Shown in pieces: positions 1 through 5,721 of a DNA stretch of 9,846 nt. Position 1 is the stretch's first letter, and each line of letters begins with the position of its first letter. The notes under the pieces are model-generated. The model was not told the origin of the DNA. It made no database searches and worked only from the letters and a program-made list of their open reading frames with translations. The stretch covers positions 1-9,846 of the forward strand of contig JAIDNR010000385.1 in assembly GCA_029063695.1 (NCBI GenBank), read 5' to 3'. The stretch comes from Ruminococcus sp. GTDB lineage: Bacteria > Bacillota > Clostridia > Oscillospirales > Ruminococcaceae. The position numbers and the translations under genes are program-made.

Positions 1-107
1 GATATATTGTATATTAACAAGTACATATTACTTTTGGTATAACAAATCGCATTTCTGCCTTATTTACCGTTTACAGATTAATGCATACAATTTACAGTCT
101 GTAATTA
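1..107. other. AT-rich non-coding edge, no gene seen
   Basis: No convincing coding sequence or RNA gene is visible in this AT-rich edge. The only structure I see is a 13-bp interrupted palindrome at 92-104 (TTACAG, one central base, CTGTAA), with a further copy of TTACAG at 71-76. It could be an operator for a gene beyond the left edge, but there is no supporting promoter or gene in view. The stretch lies just beyond the pilT terminator. Confidence 0.5.
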
Positions 108-141
108 AAAAATCAGCGGATTTTATTTTCCGCCGATTTTT
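108..141 (-). terminator. Rho-independent terminator after pilT
   Basis: Arms 108-114 and 135-141 pair over 7 bp (AAAAATC with GATTTTT). One A/C mismatch (115/134) follows, then a 4-bp GC-rich stem (116-119 GCGG with 130-133 CCGC) and an 8-10 nt AT loop. On the minus strand the stem ends in a run of T residues. It starts 24 nt past the pilT stop codon, so it most likely ends the pilB-pilT transcript. Confidence 0.75.
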
Positions 142-165
142 AAATCATAATTTTGTATTTGAAAC

Positions 166-1266
166 TCAGTTCATGCCGCCTGTGGGATTACCGCCCATTT
201 GCGAAAGGAATCTGTAAAATTCCTGTTTATCCTGACATTTTTCGAGAGCATCAATTTCCTTGATAGTACCTTTTGCAGTATGACGTGCAAGTTCCTGGTC
301 AAGTGACATCATGCCCTGCTGTTTACCTGTCTGTATAGCGGACTGGATAAGATGAATCTTATTATCACGAACCATAGCAGCGATAGCGTCGGTAACGTTA
401 AGAATTTCCATAACGGCAATACGTCCCGAATTATCACTTTTCGGAATAAGAGTCTGTGAAATAACGCCGACAAGGTTGTTTGCAAGCTGTGTACGAATCT
501 GCTGCTGCTGATGTTCGGGGTAAACGTCGATAATACGGTTGATAGTATCAGCGGCGGAAGTTGTATGAAGTGTGGACATAACAAGGTGACCTGTTTCAGC
601 GGCGGTAACAGCAGCCTGAATAGTCTCAAAGTCACGCATTTCTCCTACGAGGATAACGTCGGGGTCTTCACGGAGTGCGGCTCTCAATGCGAGTGCGAAT
701 GACGGAACGTCGTCTCCGATTTCACGCTGATTCACCATACATCTCTTATGTTCGTGAACGTACTCGATAGGGTCTTCAACTGTAATGATATGTGCGGAAC
801 GGTTAAGATTTACGAAGTCAATCATACCTGCAAGCGTTGTCGATTTACCCGAACCGGTAGGACCTGTTACAAGCACAAGTCCACGGGGACGCATTGCAAA
901 GTCTGCAAGAATCGGCGGCAGGTTCAAATCTTCAAGAGTAGGAATATCATTTCGGAGAAGACGTATAGCAATAGCAGGCTTGCCTTTCTGGAAGTACACG
1001 TTTACACGGTGACGGTATCCGCTTTTTGTCTGGAATGAAAAGTCGGTATCAATATGATTATTAATCTGCGTCTGCTGATTTTCATTTGTCATCTGATTTA
1101 CGATGTCAAGTATTTCTTCCTCGTCCATTTCTGGATACTGAGTACGCATTGTTCTAAGAGCGCCGTTGAGACGAACTACAGGTGCGATAGCATTTGTAAA
1201 ATGCAAGTCTGAACAGCCGAGAAGTCTTACTTCGTCGAGTATTCTGTGAATATTGATAATGCCCAT
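166..1266 (-). CDS. pilT: PilT, type IV pilus retraction ATPase
   Basis: This is a cytoplasmic hexameric ATPase of the secretion superfamily that powers pilus depolymerisation. At 366 residues it has the usual PilT length. An N-terminal PAS-like domain spans about 1-110 and a RecA-like core about 120-340. Visible motifs are Walker A GPTGSGKS (135-142), the Asp box ITVEDPIEYV (161-170), Walker B with catalytic Glu (DPDVILVGEMRD, 201-212, E209) and the His box STLHTTSA (231-238). A segment matching the PilT-specific AIRNLIRE retraction motif lies at 295-308 (AIAAMVRDNKIHLI), followed by GMMSLDQEL (318-326). That segment and the absence of a PilB-type N-domain and zinc cysteines favour PilT over PilB. 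The ATG has an AGGAGG (1276-1281) 9 nt upstream. It lies 26 nt after pilB and is probably co-transcribed with it. The C-terminus is slightly extended and Gly/Asn-rich. Confidence 0.95.
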   Translation of the reverse strand: MGIINIHRILDEVRLLGCSDLHFTNAIAPVVRLNGALRTMRTQYPEMDEEEILDIVNQMTNENQQTQINNHIDTDFSFQTKSGYRHRVNVYFQKGKPAIAIRLLRNDIPTLEDLNLPPILADFAMRPRGLVLVTGPTGSGKSTTLAGMIDFVNLNRSAHIITVEDPIEYVHEHKRCMVNQREIGDDVPSFALALRAALREDPDVILVGEMRDFETIQAAVTAAETGHLVMSTLHTTSAADTINRIIDVYPEHQQQQIRTQLANNLVGVISQTLIPKSDNSGRIAVMEILNVTDAIAAMVRDNKIHLIQSAIQTGKQQGMMSLDQELARHTAKGTIKEIDALEKCQDKQEFYRFLSQMGGNPTGGMN

Positions 1267-1292
1267 ATTAAATTTCCTCCTGAATTTATATA

Positions 1293-2969
1293 TTATACAG
1301 AGAATGTTGAACGTACAAGTTCATCAATCGAAGTTTGACCTGCCTGAACAAGTACAGAAGCGTTGTCACGGAGAAGCTTTGTACCGTTAGCCTTGGCAGC
1401 CTTTTCTATTTCCTCTTTACCGCCGCCTGCTGCAATGATAGCGGAAACTTTGGCAGTACAGTGAATAATCTCATGAATAGCAGTTCTTCCTTTATATCCT
1501 GTATTGTTACAATTCTGACAGCCTACAGGCTCATAAATTTCAATTGATTCCGGAATGCCCATAAGTTCATTTTCTTCTTCTGTGGACATTCTTGGCTGTT
1601 TGCAGGCAGGACAAAGAACCTTGATAAGTCGCTGAGCGATAACGCCGATAAGTGAAGTTGCAACCATGTAGGGAGCAACACCCATGTCAACAAGACGGAC
1701 AACAGTTGATGCGGCATCATTTGTATGTAGTGTGGACAGAACAAGGTGTCCTGTGATAGCAGCACGGATACCGATGTCAGCAGTCTCCGTATCACGCATC
1801 TCACCTATCATAACAATATCAGGGTCCTGACGGAGAATAGAACGAAGTGCAGCTGCGAATGTCATACCTGCCTTCTGGTTAACCTGACACTGATTGATAC
1901 CATCGATAGATTTTTCGACAGGGTCTTCAACAGTAACAACATTAACGTTCGGCTTGGCAATTTCACCAAGTGCGGCATAAAGAGTTGTTGTTTTACCCGA
2001 ACCGGTAGGACCTGTTACAAGTACAACACCATGCGGTACACGGAGCATTGATTCAAATAACTGATAGTTATAGTCGGACATACCCAAATCTGTGATTTTT
2101 CTGAGAGCAATCTGTCCTGTTGAAAGAATACGGATAACTATCTTTTCGCCATGAACCATAGGAAGTGAAGATACACGGACATCAAGCGTACAACCGTCAA
2201 CAACCTGAGTGAAACGTCCGTCCTGCGGGATTCTCTTTTCAGCGATATTCATACCGCTGATAAGTTTGAAACGTGTTGCCAGTGCACTCTGTACAGCCGA
2301 TGATATACTCATAAGTTCAACAAGGTCGCCGTTTACACGGATACGGATTCTTGTATACTTCTCAAACGGCTCGATATGAATATCAGTTGCATCAGCACGG
2401 AATGAGTTTTCGATAATAGTTGTAGCAAGCTTAACGATAGGAGCTGACTCAACTCTGTCTCTTGATTCTTCTTCCTCTGCTGATATCTTGTCCCCCGCCA
2501 TTGCATTAACGCTATCAATAACGCTGTCAACATTCTGCATGGAGTAGCATTTACCTATTGCCTTATTGATTGCAGTAGTTGTTGCAAGTACAGGAACAGT
2601 ATCCATACCTGTTGAAACCTTAATATCTTCCAGTACTATGAAGTTTACAGGGTCATTTGTTGCAACAGTAAGACGTTTTCCTGTTACGGCAATTGCAATG
2701 ACTGTATGTTTTCTTGCAAGCTGTTCAGGAACTTTCTGTACTGCATTCGTGTTAATGTCAATATTGTCAAGGTCAACATACTGTACTCTTAACTTTCCTG
2801 CCAGAGCCTTTGTAAAATTGATTTCTGTCATGAAACCGAGTTCAACAACAACATCTCCAAACTTTTTTGATCCGTTTGATTCTTTCTGAGCCTCAAGAAC
2901 CTTTTGAAGCTGTTCTGCTGTGATGAGTCCCTGACCTACTAAGTAGTCACCTATTCTTTCGTTTCTCAT
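1293..2969 (-). CDS. pilB: PilB, type IV pilus extension ATPase
   Basis: This is the cytoplasmic assembly ATPase that drives pilin polymerisation through PilC. The product has 558 residues from the ATG at 2969. An in-frame TTG two codons upstream (2975) is rejected because GGAGG (2977-2981) is 1 nt from it but 7 nt from the ATG. The N-terminal GspE-N/MshEN domain covers about 1-145, with the pattern RIGDYLVGQGLIT..QL..VL..Q at 5-28 and a second, degenerate copy around 37-58. Catalytic-core motifs are Walker A GPTGSGKTT (320-328), the Asp box TVEDPVE (346-352), Walker B DPDIVMIGEMRD (382-393, Glu390) and the His box STLHTNDA (412-419). A zinc module is formed by CPAC (453-456) and CQNC (484-487), which is typical of PilB/GspE and absent from PilT. 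An acidic linker (EEEE, about 165-168) separates the N-domain from the core. It is divergent from pilD. Confidence 0.95.
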   Translation of the reverse strand: MRNERIGDYLVGQGLITAEQLQKVLEAQKESNGSKKFGDVVVELGFMTEINFTKALAGKLRVQYVDLDNIDINTNAVQKVPEQLARKHTVIAIAVTGKRLTVATNDPVNFIVLEDIKVSTGMDTVPVLATTTAINKAIGKCYSMQNVDSVIDSVNAMAGDKISAEEEESRDRVESAPIVKLATTIIENSFRADATDIHIEPFEKYTRIRIRVNGDLVELMSISSAVQSALATRFKLISGMNIAEKRIPQDGRFTQVVDGCTLDVRVSSLPMVHGEKIVIRILSTGQIALRKITDLGMSDYNYQLFESMLRVPHGVVLVTGPTGSGKTTTLYAALGEIAKPNVNVVTVEDPVEKSIDGINQCQVNQKAGMTFAAALRSILRQDPDIVMIGEMRDTETADIGIRAAITGHLVLSTLHTNDAASTVVRLVDMGVAPYMVATSLIGVIAQRLIKVLCPACKQPRMSTEEENELMGIPESIEIYEPVGCQNCNNTGYKGRTAIHEIIHCTAKVSAIIAAGGGKEEIEKAAKANGTKLLRDNASVLVQAGQTSIDELVRSTFSV

Positions 2970-2976
2970 ATACAAA

Positions 2977-2981
2977 CCTCC
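2977..2981 (-). promoter_or_regulatory. Ribosome binding site that fixes the pilB start
   Basis: GGAGG on the minus strand lies 7 nt from the ATG at 2969 but only 1 nt from the in-frame TTG at 2975. Normal Shine-Dalgarno spacing therefore selects the ATG, and the protein begins MRNERIGDYL. Confidence 0.8.
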
Positions 2982-2993
2982 GCTTATTTTTAG

Positions 2994-3029
2994 GATTACC
3001 CGAAAAATAAAATAAATTTCGCCGTAATC
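2994..3029 (-). promoter_or_regulatory. Hairpin in the pilB 5' leader
   Basis: Outer arms GATTAC (2994-2999) and GTAATC (3024-3029) pair perfectly over 6 bp. A small asymmetric bulge follows (C3000 against CC 3022-3023), then a 5-bp inner stem (CGAAA 3001-3005 with TTTCG 3017-3021) and an 11-nt AT loop. It falls between the predicted pilB promoter and its ribosome binding site. It lacks a following T-run, so it is not an obvious terminator. It could affect leader stability or translation, or act as DNA as a regulator site upstream of the pilD promoter. The function is unknown. Confidence 0.5.
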
Positions 3030-3040
3030 TCAAATTATAC

Positions 3041-3068
3041 TTGAAATTTTTAAAATATATGTTATAAT
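3041..3068 (+). promoter_or_regulatory. Sigma-A-type promoter for pilD
   Basis: The -35 element TTGAAA (3041-3046) and the perfect -10 TATAAT (3063-3068) are separated by 16 nt. A TG at 3060-3061 makes it an extended -10. The predicted start of transcription is around 3075, giving a leader of about 35 nt before pilD. It overlaps the opposing pilB promoter. Confidence 0.7.
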
Positions 3069-3081
3069 AATATTATGTCAA
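3054..3081 (-). promoter_or_regulatory. Sigma-A-type promoter for pilB-pilT
   Basis: On the minus strand, a perfect TTGACA (3081-3076) is followed after 16 nt by TATATT (3059-3054), which matches the -10 consensus at 5 of 6 bases. The predicted start of transcription is near 3047, giving a leader of about 78 nt. A second possible -10 (TATAAT, 3039-3034) has no good -35 at the right distance. The footprint overlaps the pilD promoter on the other strand. Confidence 0.55.
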
Positions 3082-3110
3082 TATCTTTAATGTAAAGGAG
3101 GTAAAAAACC

Positions 3111-3959
3111 ATGTTTGGATTTGAAAATATGCTTCATGATGAATTTATGGAGCTTCCGTTCAAAATCATGTTTTTAACCGTAGTATTTATTTTTGGCATC
3201 TGCATAGGAAGTTTCCTGAACGTTGTTATTATCAGACTTCCACTTGATGACCCTGTTGAAAGGTCTTTGACAAGACGTTCTTCTCATTGTATGACCTGCA
3301 ATGAGAAAATAAGACCAATTGATATGATACCAGTATTCAGCTGGCTTTTCCTTCGTGGAAAATGTCATAAGTGCGGTGCAAAAATCTCACCACGCTATCC
3401 TGTTGTGGAAAGTCTGAACGGCTTGCTTTATGTACTGACGTTCATCGTACTTGATATTAATGCTAAAGCCATAATAACCTGCCTTCTCATGTCGCTTCTT
3501 ATTGTAATTGCGTTCATGGACTGGGATACACGGGAAATTGATATGAAAATAGTCATTCCGATTTTCCTGCTTTCCATTCCTGCCGCACTTTTCACAGACG
3601 ATGTAAAGCTTGTTCACCGCATAATCGGTGCATTTGTCATCAGCGTTCCTTTCTTTATTATCGGAGAAGTAAGTCGTCCGATTATAAGAAAGAAATTTGA
3701 TGATGATTTCCGTGCAATTGAACTTGGCGATACATATTTAATGTTTGCTGCCGGTGCGCTTCTCGGAACACAGGCTGTTATCGTTTCAGCATTGATTGGT
3801 ATTGTTGCTGCCGCTGTCGGCGGACTTATAAGTAAAATGGTTACTAAAGATTCAGTATTTGCTTTCGGACCATATCTTTCAATCGGAATTGCCACAGCCA
3901 TGCTCTGGGGAAACCGTATTGCAGAATGGTACATAAATCTTCTGACATTTGAATCCTGA
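3111..3959 (+). CDS. pilD: PilD-type prepilin peptidase (A24 family)
   Basis: This polytopic membrane aspartic protease should cleave the leader of prepilins after Gly and usually N-methylates the new N-terminus. The product has 282 residues. A first membrane helix (about 18-41) contains GSFLNVVIIRLP, the family signature at 33-44. The cytoplasmic domain has two zinc-type pairs, CMTC (60-63) and CHKC (85-88), as in the DiS_P_DiS domain. About six further hydrophobic helices follow from about 104 to 267. The first catalytic Asp must lie in MDWDTREID (D137, D139 or D144). The second is D207 in ELGDTYLM. The usual form is GxGDxK, so the Lys is replaced by Tyr here. FGPYLSIG (252-259) matches the conserved PFGPFL segment. 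AGGAGG (3096-3101) lies 9 nt before the ATG. It is the only plus-strand gene, with its own promoter and terminator. It must serve the pseudopilins encoded downstream on the opposite strand. Confidence 0.93.
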   Translation: MFGFENMLHDEFMELPFKIMFLTVVFIFGICIGSFLNVVIIRLPLDDPVERSLTRRSSHCMTCNEKIRPIDMIPVFSWLFLRGKCHKCGAKISPRYPVVESLNGLLYVLTFIVLDINAKAIITCLLMSLLIVIAFMDWDTREIDMKIVIPIFLLSIPAALFTDDVKLVHRIIGAFVISVPFFIIGEVSRPIIRKKFDDDFRAIELGDTYLMFAAGALLGTQAVIVSALIGIVAAAVGGLISKMVTKDSVFAFGPYLSIGIATAMLWGNRIAEWYINLLTFES

Positions 3960-3975
3960 TAAAGCAGAATAAATT

Positions 3976-4008
3976 ACAGGCAGCAGCATTTATTTGACTG
4001 CTGCCTGT
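3976..4008. terminator. Bidirectional terminator between convergent genes
   Basis: A perfect 11-bp stem (ACAGGCAGCAG 3976-3986 with CTGCTGCCTGT 3998-4008) has an 11-nt AT-rich loop. On the plus strand it is followed by TTTCTTTAT, and it starts 17 nt after the pilD stop. On the minus strand the trailing sequence (AATTTATT) is a weaker T-tract, 12 nt after the stop of the PilW-like gene. It probably ends both converging transcripts, with stronger termination of pilD. Confidence 0.85.
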
Positions 4009-4020
4009 TTCTTTATCTGA

Positions 4021-5265
4021 TTATAAAGTCATACCGCCCGGTGTAGTTGGAGGTTCAATTGAATCAACGTCTTTCCACTCAGTATCCTCAATCTCAGTCG
4101 GAACAGTAAATATTATATAGATATTATCTGTATTGCCATAACTGTCCTTAACTCTCTTGAACGGAGATGCACCGAGATTCCTTGTAACAGGTTCAATTAT
4201 TGGTTGACCGTCCTCTGTTGCCACACTGCCGTCGCTGTTAAGCTTTTTACGGTGATATTTGACAGCTTTTGACTCTTTCTGCATCTGAGCATTTTTAAAT
4301 GTCATTCCGACAGAACTCATAGCCGCAGGCGATTTGAAAATATTTACTGTCTGGTCTTTACCGTCTGCATCTGTGTACATATAACTGAGCTTATTGTCGT
4401 AATTGCCGTCTGCATCTTTATCATCATTTGTAAAGGATACAACATTCACAACAAACTGATATTCACTTACACTATCCAGAGCTTCGCCTGATGTATTTGT
4501 TACATCAGATATTCTGCTGTAAAAATACTTGCCAGTTGTATCAGCTTCAATGCTATACACTGTCGGGTCTGTAATCGGGTCAAAAGTAGCCGTACCCAGT
4601 TTATAATAGTATGAATAATCCTTGAAATGCTCATCATTTATAACAGGTCTGTTAGATGTTTTTATGGTAACTGTTGAATGTGGAAATGATGAATTATAAT
4701 TCAATCTTTGAAGTTCTGTATAAGTGGCTTTTTCCGCATCACTCTTAGTAGCTGCTTCAGCCTCAGTATAGTAAGTATTTGCAGAGGGGTCATAATACAC
4801 TGTTTCGGGCTTGCCCATACCTGCTGTGAAATCATAAACTGATTCATAGATTCTTCCTTCTTCAAGTGTATCTGAACCGTCCGTAACAGTATTATTTATC
4901 AGCTTAAGCACATGAACCTTTCCTTTAAGAGGATCAAGGTTCTCGTCGATTCCGCCGTCATAATAATTGTCAACAAAATCCATAACAAGTTCACTTTCAG
5001 TACAAAACGCAGCATCAACACCATCTTTATATAAATCATGTTCATATACAACTATATTCTGTGCATGACGGATAGATTTTGAAATATAATCACCGATATT
5101 GTCAACATAAGCCGACGTTCTTTCTCTCACTGAAGTTTTTGTCATGATTCTTGAAACAGGGTCAATGAATGACATGACAAGAGTCATAATCACGCTGAAA
5201 ATCGCAAGAACGATGATAAGCTCAATAAGAGTGAAACCTTTCATAGCTGTTTTGTTCTTATTCAA
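4021..5265 (-). CDS. PilW/GspJ-like type IV minor pilin
   Basis: This is a membrane-anchored minor pilin of 414 residues, long for the class. The 10-residue basic leader MNKNKTAMKG ends in the Gly cut site. It is followed by FTLIELIIVLAIF, with the conserved Glu at +5, and a single hydrophobic helix (11-33). The C-terminal part is a large, mostly beta-type, Tyr/Asp/Thr-rich domain. It contains a DxDxDG loop at 282-287 (DKDADG) that could bind calcium and a Tyr/Ala-rich insert at about 157-185 (YYDPSANTYYTEAEA). The C-terminus is Pro/Thr/Gly-rich (EPPTTPGG). The start is TTG, supported by GGAGG (5273-5277) 7 nt upstream. The next in-frame ATG (codon 8) has no ribosome site and would leave a very short leader. 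It is last in its operon, 18 nt after the small pseudopilin gene. The assignment to PilW rather than another minor pilin rests on size and order. Confidence 0.8.
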   Translation of the reverse strand: MNKNKTAMKGFTLIELIIVLAIFSVIMTLVMSFIDPVSRIMTKTSVRERTSAYVDNIGDYISKSIRHAQNIVVYEHDLYKDGVDAAFCTESELVMDFVDNYYDGGIDENLDPLKGKVHVLKLINNTVTDGSDTLEEGRIYESVYDFTAGMGKPETVYYDPSANTYYTEAEAATKSDAEKATYTELQRLNYNSSFPHSTVTIKTSNRPVINDEHFKDYSYYYKLGTATFDPITDPTVYSIEADTTGKYFYSRISDVTNTSGEALDSVSEYQFVVNVVSFTNDDKDADGNYDNKLSYMYTDADGKDQTVNIFKSPAAMSSVGMTFKNAQMQKESKAVKYHRKKLNSDGSVATEDGQPIIEPVTRNLGASPFKRVKDSYGNTDNIYIIFTVPTEIEDTEWKDVDSIEPPTTPGGMTL

Positions 5266-5272
5266 ATCAATA

Positions 5273-5277
5273 CCTCC
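5273..5277 (-). promoter_or_regulatory. Ribosome binding site supporting a TTG start
   Basis: GGAGG on the minus strand lies 7 nt before TTG at 5265. The nearest downstream in-frame ATG (5244) is 28 nt away. This decides the unusual TTG start of the PilW-like gene and keeps a full prepilin leader. Confidence 0.8.
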
Positions 5278-5283
5278 GTTCTG

Positions 5284-5709
5284 TTACGGTCCGGCAGGAG
5301 CAGTTGTTACGGGAGAAGTAGGGTCTTCAACAACAAGAAACTGCATATTCAGACTTCCGCCAAGCTCGTTTTTTTCCACTACAACATCATTGTCATCTGC
5401 ATCTTTTACGATTTCGGTTGCACGTGTACCTACCTGATAAGCATTGCCATACAACTCTATATCCGCAAAACCGCCTCCGCTTATTTTAATTTTTGCATCT
5501 GTAGCAACCTGAGTTGCTGCCTGCACATTACCCATTTCGGCAATGGGTGCCTGTGATATGGTTTTCTTATTGACATTATTGGCAGACTTGATATACATAT
5601 TGATTACAGTTGAAGTCTGGACAAGCACGAGCGTAAGAACAGCAAGGATTGCAATGGAAACGATAATTTCCACAAGGGTCATGCCCTTGAATTTTTTATT
5701 CTTTTTCAT
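5284..5709 (-). CDS. PilV/GspI-like small minor pilin
   Basis: This is a 141-residue prepilin-like protein. The leader MKKNKKFKG is strongly basic and ends in Gly9. The mature protein would start MTLVEIIVSIAILAVL, with Met in place of Phe at +1 and Glu at +5, which fits PilD processing. One hydrophobic helix spans about 10-33. The small C-terminal domain (about 60-125) has Gly-rich turns and ends in a Pro/Thr/Ala tail (DPTSPVTTAPAGP), which is unusual for a pilin core. AGGAGG (5717-5722) lies 7 nt before the ATG and overlaps the stop codon of the upstream giant pseudopilin gene, so translation of the two is probably coupled. It sits between PilX-like and PilW-like genes, the position expected for a PilV/GspI adaptor. 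A role as major pilin is possible but less likely, given its neighbours and tail. Confidence 0.8.
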   Translation of the reverse strand: MKKNKKFKGMTLVEIIVSIAILAVLTLVLVQTSTVINMYIKSANNVNKKTISQAPIAEMGNVQAATQVATDAKIKISGGGFADIELYGNAYQVGTRATEIVKDADDNDVVVEKNELGGSLNMQFLVVEDPTSPVTTAPAGP

Positions 5710-5721
5710 CGCTTTCCCTCC

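Noticed and set aside
511..1038. Plus-strand open frames opposite pilT (63, 75 and 96 residues)
   Set aside because: They are antisense to the strongly conserved ATPase core, are Cys-rich or low-quality proteins, and have no ribosome site. They are shadows of pilT coding bias.
2970..2975. TTG at 2975 as the pilB start
   Set aside because: The Shine-Dalgarno core would be only 1 nt away. The ATG at 2969 has normal spacing.
2976..3110. c-di-GMP or other riboswitch upstream of pilB or pilD
   Set aside because: The intergenic region is too short and AT-rich, and no conserved c-di-GMP-I core or tetraloop arrangement was seen.
3614..3934. 106-residue minus-strand frame inside pilD
   Set aside because: It lies antisense to the conserved membrane protein, with no ribosome site. 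Its hydrophobic content mirrors pilD helices.
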